A DNA stretch of 64,000 bases. Source: Merluccius polli. Taxonomy: Eukaryota; Chordata; Actinopteri; Gadiformes; Merlucciidae. Location: NCBI GenBank assembly GCA_030340625.1, contig JAOPHQ010004859.1:152211-216210 (forward strand), read 5' to 3'. Below the pieces are notes generated by a model. That model was given only the letters and a program-made list of their open reading frames with translations, ran no database searches and was not told where the DNA came from. Both the position numbers and the translations under genes were made by a program. Below are positions 32,602-50,820 of the stretch, piece after piece (within the stretch, counting starts at the first letter, position 1; each line of letters begins with the position of its first letter).

Positions 32602-33063
32602 CATAGACATATATACATAGACGCCTCATAGACTGACGCTGCCCGTTAGAGCTGACGTAGCAGCGCGGCCGCCATCTTGGCAGGGGACCCAGTGCGCCCC
32701 CAGTGCATTCATTTCTATGGAGGAAGGCGTATCCCCAACTACAATAATAAGCATAACTCCCCGAATTTTTACCGGATTTTCACACGGTTTGGTTTATTAC
32801 AAATGGCAGAGATTTATTTATGATACAGGACGAATTTTTTTTTTTTTTTTAGATAATAATAATTATTGTTCAATCTTACTTGTTAAAGGTAATCCCACGC
32901 GATCTGGTGTCAATACTGCGCCGTAAGCTGCACAACATACTGGCATAGCTTGCTCTCCCGTTGACTCCTATGCTAGACTAGAGTGAGGACTCCCTACCAA
33001 TATGGCGGCGACGCTGGGTTACGTTCCATCACGTCATGAGGCGTCTATGTATATATGTCTATG
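32602..33063. mobile_element. P-like MITE, complete copy (8-bp TSD ACTGCATC)
   Basis: Ends CATAGACATATATACATAG and ATGTATATATGTCTATG. Direct octamers ACTGCATC lie at 32594-32601 and 33064-33071, and copy B has the uninterrupted target. 462 bp. The minus strand carries the MPVC-type THAP start remnant described for 4256-4571. The 8-bp duplication plus THAP fits the P superfamily. Confidence 0.8.
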
Positions 33064-33228
33064 ACTGCATCTGCCGTTTGTATACTGCGCGCAACGTGGT
33101 TTCTGGCGCATGAAATACGTCACGACCAAACGTTAGCGATTGGTTAAGGCAGATCCAGAGTGGCACTGGGCAGAGCCAATAGGTTTTAAACTTCAACAGC
33201 ACCCGCCTTCAAGTGAGACATCGTTTGT

Positions 33229-33634
33229 TGTTGAGAATAAGTAATAACATATAGGCCTACTAGCAGGCTGTAATATCTACACATAGCCACAAAGGAGTAG
33301 AAATAAATATGCAAGTTGTAGTAACTGCACCTCAACACCAGATGGCAGCAAACATAATACACTGGGGGCGGGCGCTCAACACTAGCCATTATGCGTCATA
33401 GAGGCCACGCCTCCTGCCCAGAGACCACCCGGGCGGAAACATCCGGTTTAGAATCAGAATCCCCCAGGCAGCGCATCGGGACGGATGCAAAGCGAGGGGG
33501 CTCTCCACGCGGCGTGACTTTTACAATACCCCTCCATTGTTACATAGATTAGTTATAACTAAACCTAAACAAATAAAGTGAGTTAAAGCGTTTCCTGTGT
33601 CGGCGGCCTTCTTCCTCGGAACACAACCCCCACA
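33229..33634 (+). mobile_element. Solo LTR (406 bp, TSD TTGT)
   Basis: Begins TGTTGAGAATAAG and ends CAACCCCCACA, with an AATAAA polyadenylation signal near 33571. Copy B has CATCGTTTGTCTCTAC uninterrupted here, giving a 4-bp duplication TTGT at 33225-33228 and 33635-33638. No internal retroviral sequence is present, so it is a product of LTR-LTR recombination. Confidence 0.85.
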
Positions 33635-34104
33635 TTGTCTCTACAGCACTGCTAGACCTTTAGTATGAATGTAATGAGTACCAAGGTCTAGTTAGGACTA
33701 GACTATAGCAGTTCTAGACCTTTAGTATGAATGTAATGAGTACCAAGGTCTAGTTAGTACTAGGCTAGGAAAAAACGGTTGAATTCTTCATTGATTCTTT
33801 CTTGCAGTTCTGTTACTCGCCGTCTCATGGTAACGGTTTGAAACTTTGATGGGCCGCAATCAATGACATTTAAATCTATGGCACATGGGTCATTCCAAGT
33901 ATACAAGTAACAGGGGGGTGCGGATATTAGAAGTGTGTCACACCTATCGAGAGGCTGCACACTTTGGAAAATATGGGTTCTCTCACATTCCCATCCATTT
34001 TATAGCAAGGACACACACAATATTGATGTTTTTTTGGCCTGGGTGGCTAGTGGAGACATTCCAAGAGCCTAAGCGGCAGCATGGACGGCCATCAACAGCT
34101 GTCA

Positions 34105-34224
34105 GAATCGGAATCAGAATTCTCTTTATTGTCGTTGCACATGGAACGAAATTTAAATGCAACCCAGACGGTGCGATTAACAACAACATTATAAATAAAT
34201 AAAACATCTATATAAACAAAAAAA
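34105..34224. repeat. TTTATTGTCGTTGCAC repeat that cuts off the WWE exon
   Basis: A GAATCGGAATCAGAATTC lead-in, then TTTATTGTCGTTGCACATGG, AACGAAATTTAAATGC and an A/T tail. It abuts the last coding base of the WWE exon at 34225. Confidence 0.55.
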
Positions 34225-34389
34225 GCGGACGTCCCGCTGGAAGCCCGTGGTCAGGTTCTGCTGGGTCATGGAGGTGAAGTCCACCCTGTAGTTGTTGGGT
34301 CCCACGTAGTACAAGCACTCCGCCTGTTTGTCGTCCATCGCCTCCCAGAGCAGCTTGGACAGGGCCTGCATACCACGAGCAATGCCTGG

Positions 34390-34905
34390 TGTAAATAACC
34401 CAATTATGTTTTAGCCCTAGAGAGCAGATCAGCCCTGAACATTTTTTTTTTGGTACTTACCTAGTTCCTACTGCGCGCAACAGTAGAGAAGAAGGGAACA
34501 GAAAGCACATACAGTGAAACGTTTAATGTGTATCACAAATGGAGACTCGAAAATGAAAGTTTGAGGATGCAGACGCTCAAGGCGTTGTTTTACTTCCATA
34601 AATAAATCAAAAGCCACAGTGGGCAAACATGACAAAAGTTCTCTCTTCACACAGCGCTTCACGCTGAATTCACAAATAATAACCAACAACACAAACTGAG
34701 AGTCCAGGGTTTAAATAGGAACATAATTAGAATTGGAAACAGGTGGGAACTAAACAAGGCGGGAAACTAAGGAGGCAAACTAAAACTCTGGGGAGGATGA
34801 ACGGATTGGATCTGCAAATGCTGGTAGGGCAGGAAGCCGTAGGAACCGCCGGGACAGAGCCGGGACAGAGGGCTGGGATAGCGTGGTTGTGACAATGTGT
34901 TAGCA
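34390..34905. repeat. Unclassified interspersed element
   Basis: Contains TTTACTTCCATAAATAAATC, GAGAGTCCAGGGTTTAAATAGG, GGAAACAGGTGGG, GGACAGAGCCGGGACAGAGG and a terminal GTTGTGACA. The layout resembles 1590-2268. A C23 run follows at 34906-34928. Confidence 0.4.
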
Positions 34906-35254
34906 CCCCCCCCCCCCCCCCCCCCCCCTCTTCCTTACCGTTTATTTAATCGAGTTAGCTTAATGTGAGCTAGTGTTAGAATATGGTAACGCTCTGAAAC
35001 TGTATGGTAAGGTAGCTAAAATATTTGTTGTTTTGTGTTTTGTAACCAGCTCTTACGTTGGTTTTGGGATTTCCAACAAATCTGAAAATCATCAGTTCAA
35101 GTGTCAGACCATCTTTTGGTGGGATATGTGACACCTGGGAAGTGGAGCAGGAGGTCTTCATCTTCATCGTCTGGTGGTGGGTCTGGAGGAGGGGGTCTCG
35201 TGGATTTAGAGGCGGGATGTGGAACGGTATGGTAGAACCAGCAGCCAGCCGGTA

Positions 35255-35393
35255 GCCAGCACCATGGCTACCTGCCTAGCACTGCTGGTTTCTTTGCAGG
35301 GCTAGTCTGGTCCATCCTTGGATGAGAGACCAGATGGTGTTGGAGGGCCAGTAGGCTCATCCTTCTGGCCTACATAATATCCCAAATGCCCCA
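35255..35393 (+). repeat. 5S-rRNA-like SINE, head
   Basis: CCTTGGATGAGAGACCAGAT resembles the box C region of 5S rRNA, as in 5S-derived SINEs. The body continues at 36775 after an LTR-element insertion, and a likely tail (CACTATATAAATGC) is near 37470. Confidence 0.6.
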
Positions 35394-36769
35394 TGTGGGG
35401 GGGTGTGGTGCATCAGCCGCAAGGGGGAGCTGGACGGGGCTCGGGAGAGCCGCGCCAGGTGAGAGTGATTGGCGCACCTGTGGGGCATTAGCTAATCACT
35501 CTCTCCCTTTTTAACACAGTAGCGTGCTGGACCCGGGAGGACCGGGACCGGTACACACGGGTTCCCGCGGAGCCGGAGCTGGGCCCGCGACGTGATTGTA
35601 CTGTGCGTGTGTATATATACTGTATATATTGTGTGTGTTACTCACCGGCAATAAAGACGTGAGTAAACCCGCCCTAAGAGTCATCCTTCCGTCCGAACCC
35701 CGGTGGCATACGAAGCCTGCCACACTGGCGCCCAACGTGGGGCCCCTCCGACCAGGACGGGACACGGAAGGGCTGTCCAAGCTACACTGGAGCCACCAGC
35801 CGCGGCGAGGACTGCCACCCCAGCACCAGCTCCCCCTGAACGGCAGCGACGGCCAGCGGAGGAGCGGGGAGGCAGCGCAGCGACCGCCACCGGCAACCGT
35901 CTGCTGCTAGCCTCCCCCGGATCCAGCCTGGAGCAGCCCAGGCCAGCCGCCCCTCTGCCAGGGGACCAGGAGCCCAAGGCCCCATGCTCCAGGAGGAGAT
36001 GGGAGGGGGATCATGCCTCGTCGCCCTGGTGGAGGGGGGTGACGACAGACTGTTCCAGGCCCTCCGAGAGCTACCTCCGCGGCCCAGCTGTCGGGCCTCC
36101 TCCGAACCCATCCAGCCAGCCCCTGCAGCCAGCTACCCCAGAGACACCTCCGCCAGCCGGAGCAGCAGCCCCAGGCCTCCGGTCTCCGGGACGGAGGGGG
36201 AGGGTGGGGTGGGCGTGTGACCCTGGGGAGGTGTGGAGGTAGTGGGGTTTGGGGGGCTGTGTTTATTTTTTGTTTAGGTATGGCAACCCTGAAAAGAGTC
36301 CAGGTTTTTTGTAGGTATGGTAACCCTGTTCAGAGTCCGGTATGTGTTTTTTTTTTTTGTTTGCTTGGATGGGGGAGGGGGGGGGGGGGGGGGGGGGGAG
36401 TAGGCGAGGCCGGGGATTCTCCCCGGCCTCAATCTGGTGTTGGGGATATGTGGAGGGTTTATGTGGAGTGTGTGTTGTTGGTGGCTGGTTTACAGCCTCA
36501 CCTGGCCTGAGTCAGACTGATTGGACTCTGGCTGGGTGGGGCTGCACACCTGTGGTGCATGAGCAATCATGGCACCCAGGATAAACCAGCCATCAACACA
36601 CACACTCGAGGAGGAGCACTGTCATGACTGGATATACCATCAGCTCGGCGTGTAACATCAGCCTGAAACTCCAAATAAACACCTTGAATAACATCTACCC
36701 GTGTCCTGTGTCGGAGGGCCCCGAAAGAAAGCCACTTAGGTGGCGTGTGGCCGGACGTACCCCGCCACA
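35394..36769 (+). mobile_element. Short non-autonomous LTR retroelement with unlike LTRs (TSD CCCCA)
   Basis: The 5' LTR (35394-35724) begins TGTGG and ends CCACA, with an AATAAAG signal near 35650. After one base comes an 18-base site TGGCGCCCAACGTGGGGC (35726-35743), the tRNA-Lys1,2 primer type. The interior is GC-rich with no gag or pol homology and ends in a poly-G tract near 36370-36400. The 3' boundary GCCACA at 36769 is followed by CCCCA, matching CCCCA at 35389-35393. The 3' LTR resembles the 5' LTR only in short blocks (TGTGGTGCAT, CACCTGTGG, AATAAA, ends). It is inserted in the SINE. Confidence 0.65.
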
Positions 36770-36774
36770 CCCCA

Positions 36775-37495
36775 GCACATAGACAGGGACCCTGTCCTGT
36801 CGAAGAGCACCGTCTTTCGGGTAAGATGTTGAACCGAGGTCCTGACTCCCTGTGGCACTCATCACAAGAGTAGGGGTGCTAACCCCGGTGTCCTGGCGTA
36901 ATTCCCAACCTGGCTCTTGTACCAAGATGGCCCCCTAATCATCCCCATGTCTAATATTGGATAGTTTTGTTCCTCACCTCTCCACTGGGAGAGCCACTGT
37001 GTGGTGCGCCATGCATCACCCAGATGGTACCCACTGGTGTCAACCCTCCCAGGATTGTCCTGTATTTTACCCTTCTCTCCTGCTGTCCTCCCGTTGAAAT
37101 ATTTTCCAGTAAATCCCCCGTATTTTTAACCTTTCCTATAGAAATCCTTTAGAAATGTTGAGAAGAACATAAACCATTAATGAATCACCTAATTGTAGTC
37201 ACTTACTTAATGTAAGAACTAGTTAAATCCTATCAGTGCAACAAGGATTGTTGCACTAGTTCTTACATTAAGAGCAAGTGGTTGCCATGTTTAGGATTCA
37301 CTGTGTACCCTTGTCTAAACGTAAGGCGTATGTGGACAGTGGTAGGAGGTGGTGGGATGGCTCCATCACAAATTTCCCTTTGTATGCCAATGTTGACAGC
37401 TACCGGTAGCTGGTAGTGGATGAGGTGTCATATCCCCCCCTACACACACACACACACACACTCATCTAAAGCACTATATAAATGCAGACATATTA
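36775..37495 (+). repeat. SINE body interrupted by another repeat
   Basis: CACCGTCTTTCGGGTAAGAT, TTGAACCGAGGTCCTGACTC and GAGTAGGGGTGCTAACCCC are SINE-body wording I know from acanthomorph fish. From about 37030 a different repeat (ACTGGTGTCAACCCTCCC) intervenes, with an inverted repeat at 37198-37275 (CTTAATGTAAGAACTAGT with its complement). The SINE seems to resume near 37395 and end in (CA)n plus CACTATATAAATGC. Confidence 0.5.
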
Positions 37496-37964
37496 CAAAT
37501 AGACAGACAGACAGACCTCGCTGTACTCCACCCAGCTGCTGTCGTTCCACCAGTAGAGGCACCAGCGGGTGTGGAGGTGGGGGTTGAGGGCGGGGTCCCA
37601 GGTACTGGACAGGCGTCTCACCGCGTCGTACTTGGCACAGCTGTCCAACTCCATGCTGGCAAAGTTCAGCATGTACACGTCGTTTCTGCGAACACAGGAG
37701 AACGCGTCATCTACTCTGGCGGTGACGATATACGATTACCTCCCGATTCGATACTATCACGATACTTGGGTGCCGATTCAATGTGCATTGTGATTTTTAA
37801 GTATTGCGATTTGATATTACAATTTATGGTGATTATTGTTTACTTTTTTAACACTAGACCACAGGAAAAAGTTGATTCATACACTTCTAGGGACTGTATA
37901 TCATGAGGCATATTTCCATAAAACAATGCACATCACATGTCAGTCAGTCTTTCAGCAGCATCAT

Positions 37965-38455
37965 TGCTGTACTGGGAGGGTTTAGGGGAAGGCTACATGC
38001 AACTGGTGATGTAGTGTACTTCTTGTATGCTATACTGGGAGGGTTTAGGGAAAGGCTACATGCCTCGATGTAGTGTACTTCTTGTATGCTATACTGGGAG
38101 GGTTTAGGGGAAGGCTACATGCAACTGGTGATGTAGTGTACTTCTTGTATGCTATACTGGGAGCGTTTAGGGGAAGGCTACATGCAACTGGTGATGTAGT
38201 GTACGTCTTGTATGCTATACTGGGAGGGTTTAGGGGAAGGCTACATGCAACTGGTGATGTAGTGTACGTCTTGTATGCTATACTGGGAGGGTTTAGGGGA
38301 AGGCTACATGCAACTGGTGATGTAGTGTACGTCTTGTATGCTATACTGGGAGGGTTTAGGGGAAGGCTACATGCAACTGGTGATGTAGTGTACGTCTTGT
38401 ATGCTATACTGGGAGGGTTTAGGGGAAGGCTACATGCCTCGATGTAGTGTACTTC
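37965..38455. repeat. 63-bp minisatellite (~8 copies) in intron 1 of the TIPARP-like gene
   Basis: The unit contains CTGGGAGGGTTTAGGGGAAG, GCTACATGCAACTGGTGATG and TAGTGTACGTCTTGTATGCT. Because 63 is divisible by three and the unit has no stop in one frame on either strand, long open frames arise on both strands (38045-38521 minus, 38073-38447 plus). These are repeat artefacts, not genes. Confidence 0.95.
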
Positions 38456-39293
38456 TTGTATGCATATTTTTTCCCCCACTTCTATCATCCACCCATCTCC
38501 CTCCCTCTCTCCCCTACCCATCCTTCATGCTGATGCTCTCCTGCGTTACGTCGCAGTAGAACCTCTCCAGCCTGGCCTGGGCGCCCGACCGCAGGTCCAG
38601 CCACAGGAGCTCGGCCGCGCTCCGCAGCTGCCAGTGGAAAGGGTACTCGGTGTGGTGCCGCCTGCACCTCGCCCCGGCCTGACACGCGCCCAGCAGGAAG
38701 CGGTCGTAGATTGAGAGCTCCGACAGGCTCCTGGTGTGGAAGCGTTTTGGCAGTGCCGCGGACATGGCGGCGGTGGGGTTGGTGGCGGTGGTGGCTGTGG
38801 CGGCGGTGGTGATCGGAGGCGGGGCTGCTGGAGCTAGCAGGTGGGTGTGGCTGATCACCAGGGGTAAGGGGAGGAGGATGGAGGCGGTGTTGACCGGGTG
38901 CGGGTGGGGAGGTCTGGTCGGGTGGCGGGTGCCCAAACACAGCAGCGGCTGCTGAAGAGGGAAGGTGACGAGCACGGGGGGGTTGGTGGTGGTCTGCACA
39001 AGGCTGCTCTGTGGGAAGATAGGCTGGACCATTTGATTCTGGCTGGCTTCGGAGGAGGAGGACGACGACTGTGTAGCGGGCCGGGCGGGGTCGCAGGGCA
39101 GGGGACTGAAGCAGATGTGGATCCCGTACGGATGGATGGCCCAGGTGAGGTCCGCCCGCTGGGCACGCATGGCGTCCCACACGGGGAGGCGGGTGTCTGC
39201 GTCCGCCGGGATCAGGTGGCTGAACTTCGCTTGGGGTTCACCGCCGGACTCCTGCTTCGGTCGCTTTGCATCGTTGGGTTTGAGGGCCGCCAT

Positions 39294-40338
39294 ATTCGAC
39301 GCTTGTTTGTGATCGCTTATCACAAAACAGAGGAAACAAAACAGAGCTAACTCAACATACAACTACAACCCTTGATTTACAGTGCAGTTGTAAGAGAAGT
39401 GTAGGTACTGTGTAAACTAGGTATACCAGTATTAACTGCAGCAACATCAGTGACAGATATACATAGGTGGTGATGACGAGGATGATTTGAATATTGCTAT
39501 AATTTCTTTCTCAAATACTCCGATTTGGACAATATAGAGACAAATCCAAATATACACAGCAGTAAAGTTTGGATTGGGGGCATCGAATAGGCCAAATATT
39601 TCGACATGAATACTACTACACGAATAGACTATAATATACAGTATATAGTTGCAATATGCGTTTTTACAAAATCGAAATACGTCATTTTTTCTCAGTTTAC
39701 GCAAAGCGCGTTTAGTCTGTAGGGTTTAATTAAGGCGCTAATTAGCGCACGAGGCCGAAACGTTAATTGGCCCTCAACGTACCGTTCGTCCTCGAGGCCG
39801 TGTGTAACAAACCACGTTAAGTAACGTTAATATGTAACGTAGTCACCGGTAACAACAACGTTAAACAACGCTGCGTGGAGGCGGTGAAGAGGCAGCAATC
39901 AGGTCACGGGGTCAACTCTGTTGCTCCGACGAAGTTGCGTTAATGGACGAGCACGAAGTCTGTCCAACTAAATATCTAGCTTTTTTTTAAAAAAATTTAA
40001 ATGTTTGATTAAGTGTTGTAAATCGTAAAAATTAAATAACCGTCACCACAAAACCTGTTTTAAAAAAAGTTTAATAAATGTGCATCTGCAAATACTGATT
40101 GGATTCATTCATGCTTTATTAGATATTTGAATTCATTTAATTATGAATTAATGTAGCGTAAAAAGCAAGGGATTAGTGAATGATTTTATGTTAATTAAAA
40201 AAACCTTGAAAATCATTTAATGATCATTGATACATTATGCTATTGACACAAACCTTTTTGTCTTCAGAAGGACATGGAGTAAACCATTTAAACATTTTCA
40301 AGATACAATAAATGTTTTACCACTGTTAGCGAATGCGT
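39294..40338. other. Intergenic, no gene seen
   Basis: AT-rich between the TIPARP-like start and the TRIM 3' end. A CpG-bearing stretch near 39710-39960 (GGCGCTAATTAGCGC, GTTAACGTTA-like blocks) could be promoter sequence of the TIPARP-like gene, but nothing specific is recognisable. Confidence 0.4.
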
Positions 40339-40463
<125 letters not shown>

Positions 40464-40586
40464 TAGTGCAAGATTAGTGAACAACCCGAGCGTACATTGC
40501 AATCATGATGAGGCTTCAGTCGAGGCTGAACATTCACCCCAGAAAAGAAAAACATCCAATTTGTCACACTATACAATTCCCAAACA

Positions 40587-48080
<7,494 letters not shown>

Positions 48081-48910
48081 AGCTGTGCTTTTTTTGTTAC
48101 TGGACCCGGACCTGGACCTGGATCTGGACCCGGGTTACAGTCAGCAGCTGCTGCCCCGTTTCTTCCTGGATGTGGAAAGTGGATCAAAGGTGAAGAAGAC
48201 GGAGGGTCACGTGACGTGCTGACGTGACCACATAGACTGCTGCTGAGACAACCACGTGTACACTTTGGTTTGTTTTTTTTACATATAAATATAAAACATA
48301 AAACAAAACAATACAAACAAACAAAAAACATAAAAATAAATGAATACAAATAACGTAATAAATAGACACGTGTGTCTGATACTACAGTGAAGAAAGCATG
48401 TACAAATGTATGTTAAAATGTAAAATGAAACCGAAACCTTATTACTGCCAGTTGATATATATAGTCCTAGATGTATTTCATCGACTAGGCTAAATAACCG
48501 ACAAAGTAATATTTAACCGTGACCACATTACAATTATTATACATAAAAGACGCATTTTAGTATCGTTTTGTTTGGCTTGATTAGTTTGTCTTCCCAACAG
48601 ATTATCCCTTAGTATAGATACCGCCATCTAGTGTCCACTATCAGAAAACGCATTTATCTTTCTTGAGCACATTCAAATGCATTTTTATGAATATTGTATT
48701 ATTATTTTACTTATTATTATTATTACTTATTTTATTTTTGTATTATTATTTTACTTATTATTACTTTTTTTTTAATATAATTATTATTTTTACATATTTA
48801 AGAGCTGTTAAAACAAACGCGACAAGTGATTCACTCTAAACTGTAGTGTGGTGATTTCAGACACGAGTTATATCTCTAGAAACAATATTTTCTTTGTAAA
48901 ACATAATGTA

Positions 48911-48919
<9 letters not shown>
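48081..48919. other. TRIM upstream region
   Basis: The first ~150 bases are GC-rich with a short GGACCT tandem (48104-48140) and may hold the TRIM promoter and 5' UTR. Beyond that is AT-rich DNA with TTATTA runs. No gene is seen. Confidence 0.4.

Positions 48920-49002
<83 letters not shown>
48919..49002. repeat. (TA)n microsatellite
   Basis: Long TA run preceded by a short TG run. Confidence 0.95.
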
Positions 49003-49006
<4 letters not shown>

Positions 49007-50820
49007 GACTCAACGCCACGCCTCGCCACTAGGTGAGGGTATCACCCCCAGCCGTTATGTCCCAGTATGGATGCTATACCTTTTCATCATCCTATACTGC
49101 CAATTATAACTAATTGGACAGACTGTGGGTTTTCTTACGACTTGCTGTTGACTGTTGTTTAAAGAGTAATTGCTGTGTATTCCAGATAAACATATAATTA
49201 GGTGCATTTCTTGCAACTGCAATGCACGCTATTCCTACTTGTTAGGCCTATTCTTATTTTGGCTTTAAGTAGACATTTGTATTTTCTGCCGCAGTAGCTT
49301 TATTCCTCATTATAATTCAGAAAACGTACAGTTAAAGTGACTGCAAAGATATTACGCTACTTATCTATTATATAGTCTTAACTCAACGTGATGATGGGCG
49401 GCGACCTATTCCATTACTAATAGCAATAGCAATATTTTATCACATATATAAATCCCATTACGTTTTTAACACCAGTGGCCTTTACCACACATCATAAACG
49501 TCTTTTTTTAATGTGTGCGATTTAGTGTACGCATGTGTCAAAGCTATAGATTCACTTATGAATTCACTCATTAATTTGCCTGCAGGTGCATGTGTGTGTT
49601 TGCTTAGGTCTCGTTTGGCCTCCTCTGCACATTTTGACAGTCTGGATTTATCGTCATAATATTACGGTAATGCCAACTAATCGTCAATCTGGAAAAGCTA
49701 AAAACGTACCACCTGGGAAGATTTATTATGTCGTGTCCATGGGGTTTAGGTCTATAATATACACTAGGTCTATAATATACACTACCACTAGGTGTCAGCA
49801 TGGGCCCACTTATAGCGAAGCCAAACAAATAAAGTTGAGCCATGAGCCACCAATGAAATCCAACAAGGGTATAGAAACTGTAAACAGTATAGTTTATTTT
49901 TTCACCTCGTTTATGTATTTAAAAAAAAAAACTACATTTATTCATGGAGGAAACGCGAGAAAAAGCACACACACATTTTCCTCAAGGTATTTGTCTCCTA
50001 CACACAGTCCTTTCCCGAATCCTCCGCCATAAATTGGTTGTCAGCCGGTTTGACCCTGGGTAATGGTGATTCATTATTGCTAAGGGCTGGATGCAGGGTT
50101 TGGGATGGAGAGGAATGGCTGTCCGTCTGTACAGTCCTAACGAGCGCGGACAGGACAGAACACAGCAGAAACAATGCTCGCTCAGGCTGGTATGGCTAGG
50201 ATAACACCTCGGTGAATTGCAGCAGTGGAGGTAATCAATATGGTATTGTATAGTGATGTGTTGACGTACACGGATGTATTATAATAAAGGTGTGGGATGG
50301 TATGGTAGGTCTATAGATGGTAGGCCTAGAACAGTATTAGTATAGTAGGCCTATAGTTTAATATAGAGTTGGCTTACTTTTCACTACAACCATATAAACT
50401 AGAAATAGGCCTAGTATATAGTAATATACTAGGCCTATAGTTTAATATAGTATAGGCTTACTTTTCACAACAACAATATTAACATGTAATTCCCAGATTG
50501 TTTGGGATGTTGTACGTACATCCTTCAACATTATTTCAAGGCATATAGGCCTTGAAATCATAATATTTTTTTTGGAAGTAGCGAGATCTGTGTGGCTGAT
50601 GCATTTCTAACCCCGACCATATTATTTATAAAGTATTTACAATCCTATCCGGTGCACAATTTATTTTACTCTGTAGGGAACTGGAGCTATATCAGTAAAT
50701 GTTCCATTAAACGCTACGGCGTCACAGCTTTGAAGAAATTAATAAAAAAGCAGGTAGCACTTAGCAGATGCTAAGAGATTCATCACAGAGCTGAGATGAT
50801 GAGGGAGAGAGGGAGACAGA
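49003..50820. other. No gene seen
   Basis: Non-repetitive AT-rich DNA. Two features stand out: repeated TAGGCCTATAGTTTAATATAG units at 50330-50460, and a non-repetitive stretch at 50590-50765 that could be conserved non-coding DNA. Confidence 0.4.

Larger units (their letters stand above)
29668..33767. mobile_element. 9-bp-TSD DNA element, copy A, carrying nested insertions
   Basis: Ends TAGCCTGGCTCCGCCC and CTAGGCTA, with 9-bp direct duplications GGAAAAAAC at 29659-29667 and 33768-33776. Subtracting the nested insertions and their duplications leaves 514 bp, against 515 bp for copy B (43869-44383). A 9-bp duplication is typical of MULE/MuDR, but the superfamily is unproven. The right part carries two tandem units containing CTAGACCTTTAGTATGAATG. 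Confidence 0.9.
29628..33954 (-). pseudogene. N-terminal exon of the HECT gene, split by a transposon nest
   Basis: The upstream part (33954-33768) follows acceptor GTGTGCAG and reads PLDRCDTLLISAPPCYLYTW, DLNVIDCGPSKFQTV, RRRVTELQERINEEFNRFF. It stops only because a 4.1 kb insertion begins. The downstream part (29658-29628) continues in the same frame as HVEPEMSAIDR and ends at donor CAG|GTGAGTC. The insertion duplicates nine bases (GTTTTTTCC on this strand), so the exon was 218 nt. The remaining phase (AG) does not join cleanly to the candidate exon at 20079. Assignment to the HECT gene rests on strand, order and the donor; the conserved module itself I do not recognise with certainty. Confidence 0.65.
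34225..39293 (-). pseudogene. TIPARP-like gene, exons 1-3 (CCCH finger and WWE domain), truncated before the ART domain
   Basis: Exon 1 (39293-38518) starts MAALKPNDAKRPK in a fair Kozak context. It has a proline/threonine-rich middle and ends with a CCCH-type finger (YDRFLLGACQAGARCRRHHT, then YPFHWQLR) and ERFYCDVTQESISMKDG. Exon 2 (37685-37517) joins in phase (GG|A) with LNFASMELDSCAKYDAVRRL and RWCLYWWNDSSWVEYSE, the first half of a WWE domain. Exon 3 (from 34365) gives LYYVGPNNYRVDFTSMTQQN and LTTGFQRDVR, the second half, then breaks at 34225 where a repeat begins. In TIPARP/PARP12-like proteins a mono-ADP-ribosyltransferase domain follows; none is found anywhere downstream. Exons 1-2 have no damage, so loss may be recent, or an alternative downstream partner may exist. 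WWE domains bind ADP-ribose units. Confidence 0.75.

Noticed and set aside
35596..36242. Proline/alanine-rich ORFs
   Set aside because: GC-rich interior of the non-autonomous LTR element; no gag, pol or other motif.
38045..38521. 158-residue minus and 124-residue plus ORFs with 21-residue repeats
   Set aside because: Produced by the 63-bp minisatellite in an intron.
38485..39350. Plus- and minus-strand ORFs overlapping TIPARP-like exon 1
   Set aside because: Shadow frames; only the MAALKPNDAKRPK frame has domain content and joins exon 2 in phase.
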